Source: Bordetella parapertussis
Lineage (GTDB): Bacteria; Pseudomonadota; Gammaproteobacteria; Burkholderiales; Burkholderiaceae_C
Assembly (NCBI GenBank): GCA_945900695.1
Contig: CAMDJU010000016.1
Location: 1 to 20,885, forward strand
Direction: 5' to 3'
DNA: 20,885 bases
Part shown: in pieces, positions 7,210 to 14,178 of the stretch
Layout of the letters: every line of letters starts with the position of its first letter
Position numbering within the stretch: the stretch's first letter is position 1
Notes under the pieces: model-generated
Told to the model about the DNA's origin: nothing
Databases searched by the model: none
Seen by the model: only the letters and a program-made list of their open reading frames with translations
Position numbers and translations under genes: made by a program

Positions 7210-7713
7210 ATGATCGATCACCAACCCCACGACCACCCGCACAGCCATGCGCCCACCGATTGGAAGCATGATGGGGTGCGCGTCGTCCCAGGCGATCAGC
7301 TCGATGGCAACGTGCCGTCAACCCCGGGCATGGACCGCAAGGCAGCGATCAACTTTGCCCGCGTCGGTGCGCAAAAGCTGTGGGCGGGCACGGTCACCAT
7401 CCATGCCAACGCCAAGACTGGCGCCCACCACCATGGGCATTTGGAGAGTGTGATTTATGTGGTCAAGGGTCGTGCCCGCATGCGTTGGGGTGAGCGCTTG
7501 GAGTTCACGGCCGAGGCCGGGCCGGGCGACTTTATTTATGTGCCGCCCTATGTGCCGCACCAAGAAATCAATGCCAGCCCCACCGAGGTGCTCGAGTGCG
7601 TGTTGTGCCGCAGCGATGGTGAGGCGGTGGCCATCAATTTGGACATCGCGCCCGCAGAACCGCCCGAGCAGGTGCTGTGGGTGGACCCGACCCATCCCCA
7701 CGGCGGGGTTTGA
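7210..7713 (+). CDS. Single-domain cupin protein, His-rich N-terminus
   Basis: A 167-residue protein. The cupin metal site is visible: motif 1 GAHHHGHLES supplies His73/His75/His77 and Glu79, and motif 2 GDFIYVPPYVPHQEIN supplies His117. The fold occupies about residues 50-150. The first 13 residues contain five histidines, which may bind metal or simply be disordered. It is probably a cytoplasmic metal-binding enzyme or sensor; cupins cover many reactions, so no substrate can be given. The ATG at 7210 follows the upstream stop by 7 nt and has only a weak ribosome site, so translation may be coupled. It ends 93 bases before a convergent gene. Confidence 0.88.
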   Translation: MIDHQPHDHPHSHAPTDWKHDGVRVVPGDQLDGNVPSTPGMDRKAAINFARVGAQKLWAGTVTIHANAKTGAHHHGHLESVIYVVKGRARMRWGERLEFTAEAGPGDFIYVPPYVPHQEINASPTEVLECVLCRSDGEAVAINLDIAPAEPPEQVLWVDPTHPHGGV

Positions 7714-7785
7714 GCGCAATCAAGGGCCGAGGGACCGCCACGTCGGGGCTGTGATGGCGAGCATCAGGCGGCCATCATCGCGATG

Positions 7786-7804
7786 ACCGTGTTTTGCACG
7801 GTTT
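7786..7804 (+). terminator. Possible weak terminator between the cupin and oxidoreductase genes
   Basis: ACCGTG (7786-7791), loop TTTTG, CACGGT (7797-7802) and then two more T residues. The stem is perfect but short and the T-run is poor. A second inverted repeat nearby, TGATGGC (7752-7758) with GCCATCA (7771-7777), has a 12-nt loop. Either could end one of the two convergent transcripts. Confidence 0.3.
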
Positions 7805-7806
7805 CC

Positions 7807-8784
7807 TCAGAGGTTGACCATCACCAATTTGCCCATCACCCGGCGCGAACCCATCAAGGCATAGGCGTCGTGCAATTGCGCCATGGGCAGGGTGCGGTCG
7901 ATCACGGGTTTGATTTTTCCCTGGGCGTACCACTGGGCCAGTTCGGCCATCATGGCGCGGTTGGCAACCGACTCGCGCTTGGCATAGTCACCCCAAAACA
8001 CGCCCACCACCGATGCACCTTTGAGCAAGGTCAGGTTCAGGGGCAGTGAGGGGATGGGGCCAGCGGCAAAGCCGACCACCAAATAGCGCCCACGCCAAGC
8101 GATGGAGCGAAAGGCCGGTTCGGTGTATTCACCACCGACGGGGTCGTAAATCACATCGGGCCCGCGGCCATCGGTGAGGGCTTTGATGCGCTCGCGCAGG
8201 TTTTCGCTGGCGTAATTGATGCTGGCATCAGCCCCTTGGGCCAAGCACAGTTGGCATTTTTCATCGCTGGAGGCTGCGGCGATCACCCTTGCGCCCACCG
8301 CTTTGGCAATTTGTATGGCCGATGTGCCCACGCCGCCTGCGGCACCCAGTACCAGAACGGTCTCGCCGGCGCGCAATTGTGCGCGGTCGATCAAGGCGTG
8401 GTGCGAGGTGGCGTAAATCATGATGAATGCCGCCGCGTCCACCGCCGGGAAGTTGGCGGGCAACGGCACGCATTGATCGGCTTTGGCCACCGTGTGGGTG
8501 GCAAAGCCACCGGTGCCCGACAAGCAGGCCACGGCTTGTCCGACCTGCAAATGGCTCACGCCTTCGCCCAGGCTTTGCACCACGCCGGCCCATTCTGAGC
8601 CAGGCACAAATGGCAAGCTGGGCTTGAACTGGTATTTGTTTTGAACGATGAGCAAATCGGGAAAGTTCAGGCTGGCGGCTTGAATTTGCACCAATACCTC
8701 GCCCGGGCCTGGCGTGGGTGTGGGCAATTCTTTCCAGATCAGTTGATCAACGCCAGTGGGGGTTTCGCAGAGCCAAGCGTGCAC
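7807..8784 (-). CDS. NADPH:quinone oxidoreductase-like MDR enzyme
   Basis: A 325-residue zinc-independent medium-chain dehydrogenase/reductase. The GroES-like N-terminal domain carries ASLNFPDLLI and PFVPGSEWAGVV; the Rossmann domain has VLGAAGGVGTSAIQIAK for NAD(P)H binding. Structural-zinc cysteines of true alcohol dehydrogenases are absent, as expected for quinone reductases. The start is GTG at 8784: AGGAGA lies 6 nt upstream, and the longer frame to 8838 would add a non-homologous tail. The enzyme should reduce quinones or enones with NADPH in the cytosol; the physiological substrate is unknown. It is divergent from surE with only 78 bases between starts. Confidence 0.9.
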   Translation of the reverse strand: MHAWLCETPTGVDQLIWKELPTPTPGPGEVLVQIQAASLNFPDLLIVQNKYQFKPSLPFVPGSEWAGVVQSLGEGVSHLQVGQAVACLSGTGGFATHTVAKADQCVPLPANFPAVDAAAFIMIYATSHHALIDRAQLRAGETVLVLGAAGGVGTSAIQIAKAVGARVIAAASSDEKCQLCLAQGADASINYASENLRERIKALTDGRGPDVIYDPVGGEYTEPAFRSIAWRGRYLVVGFAAGPIPSLPLNLTLLKGASVVGVFWGDYAKRESVANRAMMAELAQWYAQGKIKPVIDRTLPMAQLHDAYALMGSRRVMGKLVMVNL

Positions 8785-8811
8785 GGTGCATCTCCTGTGT
8801 TGGAAGCGGCC

Positions 8812-8838
8812 ATTATGGCGGTGTATCGGGTCATACAA
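8812..8838 (-). promoter_or_regulatory. Possible promoter of the quinone oxidoreductase gene
   Basis: On the minus strand TTGTAT (8838-8833) is followed after 15 nt by CATAAT (8817-8812), upstream of the GTG at 8784. The spacing is short, so this is tentative. Confidence 0.3.
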
Positions 8839-8839
8839 T
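8834..8839 (+). promoter_or_regulatory. -10-like box TACAAT for the surE operon
   Basis: TACAAT lies 23 nt before the surE ATG, leaving room for AGGA at 8850-8853 as ribosome site. No good -35 is seen. It overlaps the opposite-strand TTGTAT, so the two divergent promoters may share bases. Confidence 0.35.
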
Positions 8840-8862
8840 CTGCTTTTCTAGGATGCGTGCGC

Positions 8863-9627
8863 ATGAAAATTTTGATTTGCAATGACGATGGTTACCAAGC
8901 GCCCGGCATCGAGGCCTTGTACCAAGCCATGCTTAGCTTGGGCGAGGTGGAGGTGGTGGCCCCAGAGCACAACAACAGCGCCAAATCCAATGCCTTGACC
9001 TTGTACGCCCCTTTGTACGTGCGCGAGGCCCCCAATGGCTTTCGCTATGTCAACGGCACACCCGCTGACTGTGTGCACATTGCGCTCACCGGCCTGCTGG
9101 GGTATCGCCCTGATTTGGTGGTCTCGGGCATCAACAACGGGGCCAACATGGGGGATGACACCATTTATTCGGGCACCGTGGGCGCGGCCATGGAAGCCTA
9201 TCTGATGGGCGTACCTGCCTTGGCTTTTTCCCAGCACGAAAAGGGTTGGGCGCACATCGAGGACGCTGCGCACAAAGCCCGTGACTTGGTCGAAGGCCTG
9301 ATCTCGGGCGGGCAGATGCAGGCCCCGCCTTGGTTGCTCAACGTCAATATCCCGAACCTGCCTTATGCGCAACTGGACCGGGTGCAGGTGTGCCGCTTGG
9401 GCCGGCGCCATGCCGCAGAGCGCGTCATCACCCAAGAAAGCCCGCGCGGCGAGACCATGTACTGGATCGGTGCCGCGGGCGCTGCCAAAGACGATGCCGA
9501 GGGCACCGACTTTCATGCCATGCACCAAGGCGTGGTCACCCTCACGCCCCTGCAAATCGACTTGACCGATCACGCGCAATTGGCGGCGTGGCAAACCCAC
9601 TTGAGCGCGGTGGAACGCCCTGCATGA
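8863..9627 (+). CDS. surE: 5'/3'-nucleotidase SurE
   Basis: A 254-residue protein that dephosphorylates 5'- and 3'-nucleotides, a stationary-phase survival protein in E. coli. Metal ligands are at the standard positions: Asp8 and Asp9 in ICNDDG, Ser39 in HNNSAKSN and an Asn near 91-92 in VSGINNGAN. Length matches the family (~250). The ATG at 8863 is chosen because the family starts with MKILxxNDDG. The frame runs upstream without conserved sequence. The stop overlaps the pcm start (ATGA at 9624-9627), as expected for a coupled surE-pcm operon. Confidence 0.97.
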   Translation: MKILICNDDGYQAPGIEALYQAMLSLGEVEVVAPEHNNSAKSNALTLYAPLYVREAPNGFRYVNGTPADCVHIALTGLLGYRPDLVVSGINNGANMGDDTIYSGTVGAAMEAYLMGVPALAFSQHEKGWAHIEDAAHKARDLVEGLISGGQMQAPPWLLNVNIPNLPYAQLDRVQVCRLGRRHAAERVITQESPRGETMYWIGAAGAAKDDAEGTDFHAMHQGVVTLTPLQIDLTDHAQLAAWQTHLSAVERPA

Positions 9628-10454
9628 AACAGCGGCCCTCGTTTCCAGCCCGTATGCCTGCAGCGGATGCACCCAAGGCCAAGGCGACACACAAGGGGCC
9701 CACGCCGTTGATGGGCTTGCCCAGCGCCAAGCCCGCGCCGACCCTCAAGCCCGATCGCAGCCCCGTGGCCCCTGTCACGAACACACCCGCTGGCTTGGGC
9801 TTGGACTCTTCTGCGGTGCGCGCGAGCATGGTTCGAAAGCTGGCCCAGTCTGGGTTGAGCGACCCGCAGGTTTTAGCGGCCATGGGGCTGGTGCCGCGCC
9901 ATCAATTTGTCGATTCGGCCTTGGCCACCCAGGCCTACGAGGACACCAGCTTGCCGATTGGCCTGGGGCAAACCATTTCCAAGCCCAGTGTGGTGGCGCG
10001 CATGATTGAGTTATTGCGCCAAGGGGCTTTGATGCAAGCCGACGGTCGCATGGGTCGGGTGCTTGAAATTGGCACCGGCTGCGGTTACCAAGCGGCGGTG
10101 CTCAGTTGTGTGGCCAAAGAGGTCTACAGCATTGAGCGCTTGCGCGGCTTGCACGATAAGGCGCGCGACAACCTGCGCCCATTGCGTTTGCCCAACCTGC
10201 ATTTGTTGTTTGGCGATGGCATGCTGGGCTACCCCAAAGGTGCGCCTTACGCCGCCATCATTGCCGCCGCCGGGGGGGAATCCGTTCCTGCGGCTTGGCT
10301 GGATCAACTCGCTGTCGGCGGAAGGGTGATTGCGCCCACCGTCACGGCCAACGGCCAACAAGCTTTGGTGGTGATCGACAAAACCCCTCAGGGGTTGAAG
10401 CAACAGCAATTCGAGGCCGTGCATTTTGTCCCCCTAAAATCGGGCATCGCTTGA
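9624..10454 (+). CDS. pcm: Protein-L-isoaspartate O-methyltransferase, with N-terminal extension
   Basis: A 276-residue SAM-dependent enzyme that starts repair of isoaspartyl residues in damaged proteins. The SAM motif I VLEIGTGCGYQAAVLS is clear, as is the substrate-loop segment SLPIGLGQTISKPSVVARM that precedes it; the C-terminal FVPLKSGIA matches E. coli FVPLVKGELA. E. coli Pcm is 208 residues; here about 65 extra Pro/Ala/Lys-rich residues precede the conserved domain. The ATG at 9624 overlaps the surE stop, supporting this long start, though an ATG at 9711 would shorten the tail. It is the second gene of surE-pcm-nlpD. Confidence 0.95.
   Translation: MKQRPSFPARMPAADAPKAKATHKGPTPLMGLPSAKPAPTLKPDRSPVAPVTNTPAGLGLDSSAVRASMVRKLAQSGLSDPQVLAAMGLVPRHQFVDSALATQAYEDTSLPIGLGQTISKPSVVARMIELLRQGALMQADGRMGRVLEIGTGCGYQAAVLSCVAKEVYSIERLRGLHDKARDNLRPLRLPNLHLLFGDGMLGYPKGAPYAAIIAAAGGESVPAAWLDQLAVGGRVIAPTVTANGQQALVVIDKTPQGLKQQQFEAVHFVPLKSGIA
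10435..10440 (+). promoter_or_regulatory. Possible internal -10 box (TAAAAT) for nlpD at the pcm 3' end
   Basis: TAAAAT lies 13 nt before the first in-frame ATG of nlpD, inside the last codons of pcm. No clear -35 is seen. A perfect inverted repeat AACCCC-TCA-GGGGTT at 10382-10396 lies upstream in the same coding end. Confidence 0.25.
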
Positions 10455-10465
10455 TGAGAGGTGGG

Positions 10466-11368
10466 ATGAATTCCATGCTGCGTTGCTGGGGTCTGTGGGT
10501 AGTGGGGGTGTTGTTGGCCATAGCCATGGTGGGTTGTGCCACGCGATCGGGCTTTCCGCCGCCGGTTGAAGACCGGGGCAGCAGTGCCAGGCGGCTTCCT
10601 CCACCGCCGCCGCCCAGCCCTGCTTCTGCCAGCCGACCTGCGGCACGCCCAGATCCGCAAACCTTGCCCGGCCACGAGAACATGGGCAAACCTGGGTTTT
10701 ACACTGTCAAACCGGGCGACACCTTGATCCGCATCGGTTTGGATGCTGGCCAAAACTGGCGCGATTTGGTGCGCTGGAACAAGATCGATAACCCCAATTT
10801 GCTCGAGGTTGGGCAAGTGCTGCGCATCGTCTCACCGGATCAAGCACCAGCCCCCGAGGCGGTGGTCGTCAAAGCGGTCACACCCCCCACCACGGTCAAT
10901 TCTGCTAGGAGCGACACCAAGGCGGCCACAACCCCGCCCACCCCGTCTATTCCTTCGACCGGTGTCACCGCAGCAACACCTGCCACGGTGGTCGACAGCG
11001 AAGGCCTGGCGTTTATCTGGCCACACAACGGCGCGATCATGGCCGGTTTTGACGAGACGAAAAACAAAGGCTTGGATGTGGCGGGCAAGGCAGGGGACCC
11101 CGTTTTGGCCGCGGCAGACGGCAAGGTGGTTTATGCCGGGTCAGGGCTGCGGGGGTATGGCAACTTGGTGATCATCAAGCACAACAACACTTTTTTGAGT
11201 GCCTATGCGCACAACCAAGCTTTGCTGGTGCGCGAAGACCAGTCGGTCAAGCGTGGGCAAACCATTGCCCAAATGGGCAACAGCGATGCCGACCAGGTGA
11301 AGCTGCATTTTGAAATTCGCCGTCTGGGCAAGCCGGTCGATCCCGTTAAATTTTTGCCCCCCCGTTGA
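10466..11368 (+). CDS. nlpD: NlpD-like LysM/LytM lipoprotein, amidase activator
   Basis: A 300-residue protein. An N-terminal hydrophobic helix ends in a lipobox-like MVGC, predicting a lipoprotein. A Pro-rich linker, one LysM domain (about residues 78-122, YTVKPGDTL) and a second Pro/Thr linker lead to an M23/LytM domain (about 183-298). The zinc ligands of active M23 peptidases are lost: Asn200 stands where the first His would be in NKGLD, and Lys279 replaces the first His of HxH (KLHFEIR). E. coli NlpD shows the same changes and activates the amidase AmiC at the septum instead of cutting. Starts at 10454, 10466 and 10475 are possible; 10466 has a GAGAGG just upstream. Confidence 0.93.
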   Translation: MNSMLRCWGLWVVGVLLAIAMVGCATRSGFPPPVEDRGSSARRLPPPPPPSPASASRPAARPDPQTLPGHENMGKPGFYTVKPGDTLIRIGLDAGQNWRDLVRWNKIDNPNLLEVGQVLRIVSPDQAPAPEAVVVKAVTPPTTVNSARSDTKAATTPPTPSIPSTGVTAATPATVVDSEGLAFIWPHNGAIMAGFDETKNKGLDVAGKAGDPVLAAADGKVVYAGSGLRGYGNLVIIKHNNTFLSAYAHNQALLVREDQSVKRGQTIAQMGNSDADQVKLHFEIRRLGKPVDPVKFLPPR

Positions 11369-11375
11369 AGCCTGC

Positions 11376-12749
11376 GTGAGCCCCAAGCCTTTGCCCGAAC
11401 TCGACATCGAGTCGCTCGACCACGATGCCCAAGGTGTCGGCCACAGTGTCGAGGGCAAGGTGGTGTTTGTCGAAGGTGCGCTGCCGGGTGAGCGGGTGAG
11501 CGCCATCATTCACCGCAGCAAGAACCAGTGGGAGCAAGGTACTTTGCAGGCGGTGTTGCATGAAAGCGCGCAACGGGTGCAACCCGAATGCCCGCACTTT
11601 GGTTTGCACGCGGGGGCTTGCGGTGGCTGCAAGATGCAGCACTTGCACCCCATGGCCCAATTGGCCGTCAAACAAAGGGTTATGGAAGACAACTTGTGGC
11701 ATTTGGGCAAGGTCAAGCCCGAGCGCGTCTTGCGCCCCATCCAAGGCCCCGATTGGGGATACCGCATGCGGGCACGGATGTCGGTGCGGTGGGTGGCTAA
11801 AAAAGGTGTGGTGCTGGTGGGTTTTCACGAGCGCAAAAGCCGTTACGTGGCCGACATGCAGGCCTGCTCCGTGCTTCCGCCGCATGTCAGTGCCTTGTTG
11901 ATGCCGCTGCGGGATCTCTTGGGCGGCATGCAAGCGCGCAGCACCTGTCCTCAAATTGAATTGGCCGGCGGCGACCGCACCACCGCGCTGGTACTGCGCC
12001 ATTTGGAGCCCCTGAGCCCCAGTGACTTGCAGGCCCTGCGTGACTTTGCCCAAAAGCATGGTGTGGAGTGGTGGCTTCAACCCAAGGGCCCGGACACGGC
12101 GCACCGCTTGGACAACGCCGACTCAGACTTGTTTTATGCCTTGCCCGAATTTGGCATTCAGTTGCCCTTCAAACCCACTGACTTCACCCAAATCAATCCC
12201 CGCATCAATCGCGTCTTGGTTCAGCAGGCTTTGCAGTTGTTGGACGTGCAAAGCACCGAGCGGGTGATCGATTGGTTTTGTGGTTTGGGCAATTTCACCT
12301 TGCCCTTGGCCACCCAAGCTGCGGACGTTTTGGGGGTGGAGGGCAGCGCCACCCTGGTGCAACGTGCGAGCCAAAACCTCGGATTGCAACACGCCCGCTT
12401 GGCCCCCACCCGCTTTGTGGCGCGCAATTTGTTTGAGATGACCGCGCAGACCTTGGTGCAAGACGGCGTGGCCGATAAATGGCTAATGGACCCGCCCCGA
12501 GAGGGTGCGTTTGCCCTGACCAAGGCCTTGGTCGATGCCTGCCAAGACGCCAGCGCATATCCCGGCTGGCTACCGCCTCAGCGGATTGTGTATGTCAGCT
12601 GCAACCCTGCCACCCTGGCGCGTGACGCGGGCTTGTTGGTCAATGTGGCGGGTTACCGTTGCACGGCAGCCGGCGTGGTCAATATGTTCCCGCACACTGC
12701 CCATGTGGAGAGCATGGCGGTATTTGACAGAAATCAAGCGGCCCCATGA
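11376..12749 (+). CDS. rlmD: 23S rRNA (uracil-5-)-methyltransferase RlmD
   Basis: A 457-residue enzyme expected to methylate U1939 of 23S rRNA with SAM. An N-terminal TRAM domain ([13 protein letters not shown] ... [10 protein letters not shown]) is followed by the [4Fe-4S] cysteines: [16 protein letters not shown] gives three and ACSVLP the fourth. The C-terminal Rossmann domain has [14 protein letters not shown] for SAM, the catalytic-cysteine motif [13 protein letters not shown] and the terminal [16 protein letters not shown] place the start at GTG 11376, 7 nt after the nlpD stop; an upstream ATG at 11310 would overlap nlpD by 59 bases. RlmC/RlmD/TrmA are related, but length and order fit RlmD. 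Confidence 0.93.
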   Translation: MSPKPLPELDIESLDHDAQGVGHSVEGKVVFVEGALPGERVSAIIHRSKNQWEQGTLQAVLHESAQRVQPECPHFGLHAGACGGCKMQHLHPMAQLAVKQRVMEDNLWHLGKVKPERVLRPIQGPDWGYRMRARMSVRWVAKKGVVLVGFHERKSRYVADMQACSVLPPHVSALLMPLRDLLGGMQARSTCPQIELAGGDRTTALVLRHLEPLSPSDLQALRDFAQKHGVEWWLQPKGPDTAHRLDNADSDLFYALPEFGIQLPFKPTDFTQINPRINRVLVQQALQLLDVQSTERVIDWFCGLGNFTLPLATQAADVLGVEGSATLVQRASQNLGLQHARLAPTRFVARNLFEMTAQTLVQDGVADKWLMDPPREGAFALTKALVDACQDASAYPGWLPPQRIVYVSCNPATLARDAGLLVNVAGYRCTAAGVVNMFPHTAHVESMAVFDRNQAAP

Positions 12750-12752
12750 CAA

Positions 12753-12775
12753 AAGGCCCCGAAGGGCCTTCTGTG
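12753..12775. terminator. Bidirectional hairpin terminator between rlmD and the Bax-inhibitor-1 gene
   Basis: AAGGCCC (12753-12759), loop CGAA, GGGCCTT (12764-12770). On the minus strand the loop reads TTCG, a very stable tetraloop, and the stem runs into TTTT (12754-12751), a good end for the gene stopping at 12813. On the plus strand the stem follows the rlmD stop by 3 nt with a weaker CTGTGTTT tail. Confidence 0.8.
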
Positions 12776-12781
12776 TTTGCA

Positions 12782-12800
12782 AGCCAAAAATACTTTGGCT
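12782..12800 (-). repeat. Second hairpin near the Bax-inhibitor-1 gene end
   Basis: AGCCAAA (12782-12788), loop AATAC, TTTGGCT (12794-12800) is a perfect 7-bp stem just downstream of the minus-strand stop codon and upstream of the main terminator. It may stabilise the mRNA 3' end. Confidence 0.45.
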
Positions 12801-12812
12801 GCTGAGAGAAGC

Positions 12813-13505
12813 TTAATCGCGCTCGCCACCCATGATGCCCAGCAGGGCCAGCAAGCCTTGGAACACGTTCATGATGTCCATGTACAAGGCCAATGTGGCG
12901 CTGATGTAATTGGTCTCGCCGCCATCGATGATTTGCTTGATGTCATAAAGCATGTAGGCGCTGAAGATACCTATCGCCAACATGGAGATGGCCATCATGC
13001 CGGCAGAAGAGCCCACAAAAACGTTGATGATGCTGCCCACCATCAGAACGATGGCGCCAACGAAAAGCCATTTACCCATGCCGCTCAAGTCCCGCTTGAT
13101 CACAGTCGACAAACTGGCCATCAGGAAAAACACGCCGGCCGTACCGCCAAAAGCGGTCATGATGAGCTCGGCGCCATTTTTAAAGCCCAGCACCATGGCG
13201 ATCATGCGCGAGAGCATGATGCCCATGAAGAAGGTAAAGGCCAACAAGACTGGCACGCCTTTGGACGTGTCTTTGGTTTTTTGGATGGCGTAGATGAAAC
13301 CAAACGCACCGACCAAGAAAACCACCAAGCCCACGCCACCGGACATGGCCCGGCTCAAGCCTGTGACCACACCCAACCAAGCGCCCAGAACGGTGGGCAC
13401 CATGCTCAAGGCCAACAGCCAGTAGGTGTTGCGCAACACACGGTTGCGCTCAGCCGGTGTGGTCGTGACGTAGTGGTAATCCATGTTTTGGTATGAATCG
13501 CTCAT
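12813..13505 (-). CDS. Bax inhibitor-1 family membrane protein (YccA/YbhL-like)
   Basis: A 230-residue protein with seven predicted TM helices spread evenly from about residue 25 to the C-terminus (for example NTYWLLALSMVPTVLGAWLG and GLVVFLVGAFGFIYAIQ). The family segment VFLLMASLSTVI / MLYDIKQIIDGGETNYISA is present, the latter holding the conserved acidic residues near the last helix. Length is typical. Bacterial members include YccA, which restrains FtsH, and pH-sensitive calcium-leak channels; which role applies is unknown. The ATG at 13505 has GGAG 8 nt upstream; a longer frame to 13532 is not conserved. The gene is monocistronic, ended by the hairpin terminator, with a palindrome over its promoter. 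Confidence 0.93.
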   Translation of the reverse strand: MSDSYQNMDYHYVTTTPAERNRVLRNTYWLLALSMVPTVLGAWLGVVTGLSRAMSGGVGLVVFLVGAFGFIYAIQKTKDTSKGVPVLLAFTFFMGIMLSRMIAMVLGFKNGAELIMTAFGGTAGVFFLMASLSTVIKRDLSGMGKWLFVGAIVLMVGSIINVFVGSSAGMMAISMLAIGIFSAYMLYDIKQIIDGGETNYISATLALYMDIMNVFQGLLALLGIMGGERD

Positions 13506-13546
13506 GACACAGTCTCCAAAGTTACTCTGCACATGCAGATGACAGC

Positions 13547-13552
13547 ATTCTA
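13547..13552 (-). promoter_or_regulatory. -10-like box TAGAAT of the Bax-inhibitor-1 gene
   Basis: On the minus strand TAGAAT lies 41 nt upstream of the ATG at 13505. The -35 is weak and falls inside the adjacent palindrome, so the promoter may need or respond to a regulator. Confidence 0.35.
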
Positions 13553-13557
13553 GGAGG

Positions 13558-13578
13558 ATTTAAGGGCTTGCCTTAAAT
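13558..13578. promoter_or_regulatory. Palindrome upstream of the Bax-inhibitor-1 gene, candidate operator
   Basis: ATTTAAGG (13558-13565), spacer GCTTG, CCTTAAAT (13571-13578) is a perfect 8-bp inverted repeat. It lies just upstream of the TAGAAT box, over the -35 zone. There is no T-run beyond it on either strand. Confidence 0.45.
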
Positions 13579-13638
13579 ACGCCCAAGCCTTGTGGGTTTA
13601 TCTTGCCCTGCCTTGCTGCGGGTCCGACGCACAGGTGT

Positions 13639-13667
13639 TTGGCCCCAGGGTGGTGGTTTGCTAAGAT
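13639..13667 (+). promoter_or_regulatory. Promoter with extended -10, probably giving a leaderless mRNA
   Basis: TTGGCC (13639-13644), 17-nt spacer, TAAGAT (13662-13667) with an extended-10 TG at 13659-13660. The start point would fall at about 13674, at or next to the ATG at 13675. No Shine-Dalgarno is present. Confidence 0.55.
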
Positions 13668-13674
13668 CATCTCC

Positions 13675-14079
13675 ATGAAAAACAAACCTACCCTTGAACT
13701 GTCTGATCTGCAACGCATGGCTGCGGCCGCCCAGGCCGAAGCCATGAAAAACCAATGGGCCGTGTCTTTTGCCATCGTCGACGATGGCGGGCATTTGCTG
13801 TGGTTTCAACGCATGGACGGCGCGGCACCCAGCACTTCTTATATGGCACCCGCCAAGGCCAACACAGCGGCATTGGGGCGGCGTGAAAGTCGCATCTACG
13901 AAGAGATGATCAATGGCGGGCGTTATGCTTTTTTAAGCGCCCCCAACCAGCAAGGCCTGCTGGAAGGTGGTGTGCCCATCATCAAAGACGGGCAAGTGAT
14001 CGGTGCGGTGGGTGTCAGCGGTGTGAAATCCCAAGACGATGCCCAAATTGCCCGGGCCGCCATTGCCGCGCTGGGTTGA
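13675..14079 (+). CDS. GlcG/HbpS family (DUF336) heme-binding-like protein
   Basis: A 134-residue, single-domain protein. Family features are the N-terminal helix with AAAAQAEAMKN, FAIVDDGGHLLWFQRMDGA, the Ser/Tyr-rich TSYMAPAKANTA helix and the C-terminal GGVPIIKDGQVIGAVGVSG. No signal peptide is seen, so it should be cytosolic. GlcG/HbpS relatives bind heme or sit in glycolate and other catabolic operons; no partner is next to it here, so the role is open. The ATG at 13675 fits the family start, and the promoter just upstream makes the longer frame to 13603 impossible. It ends 99 bases before the convergent ppsR gene. Confidence 0.9.
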   Translation: MKNKPTLELSDLQRMAAAAQAEAMKNQWAVSFAIVDDGGHLLWFQRMDGAAPSTSYMAPAKANTAALGRRESRIYEEMINGGRYAFLSAPNQQGLLEGGVPIIKDGQVIGAVGVSGVKSQDDAQIARAAIAALG

Positions 14080-14122
14080 CGCTGCGCGCTGACCAGCTTG
14101 GACTCAGTTGGCAAACACGGGT

Positions 14123-14164
14123 CACCTGTCAGCAAACACCTGTCAGCAGTCAGCTGTCACCAGT
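14123..14164. repeat. Three tandem 14-bp units in the gap between two convergent genes
   Basis: The units are CACCTGTCAGCAAA (14123-14136), CACCTGTCAGCAGT (14137-14150) and CAGCTGTCACCAGT (14151-14164). Units 1 and 2 differ at two positions, 2 and 3 at two. An 8-mer CAGTTGGC lies on both sides, at 14105-14112 and 14161-14168. No coding frame or terminator is apparent in 14080-14178. Confidence 0.75.
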
Positions 14165-14178
14165 TGGCTTCGTTGGGG

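Noticed and set aside
11013..11365. Active M23 peptidase in the nlpD product
   Set aside because: Two zinc-ligand histidines are replaced (Asn200, Lys279), the same as in E. coli NlpD, so it is an amidase activator-type domain.
12777..13496. A 239-codon plus-strand frame
   Set aside because: It is antisense to the Bax-inhibitor-1 gene and His/Gln/Asp-rich without a domain.
14123..14164. CRISPR-like repeat
   Set aside because: The units are contiguous 14-mers without spacers, and no cas gene is in the window.
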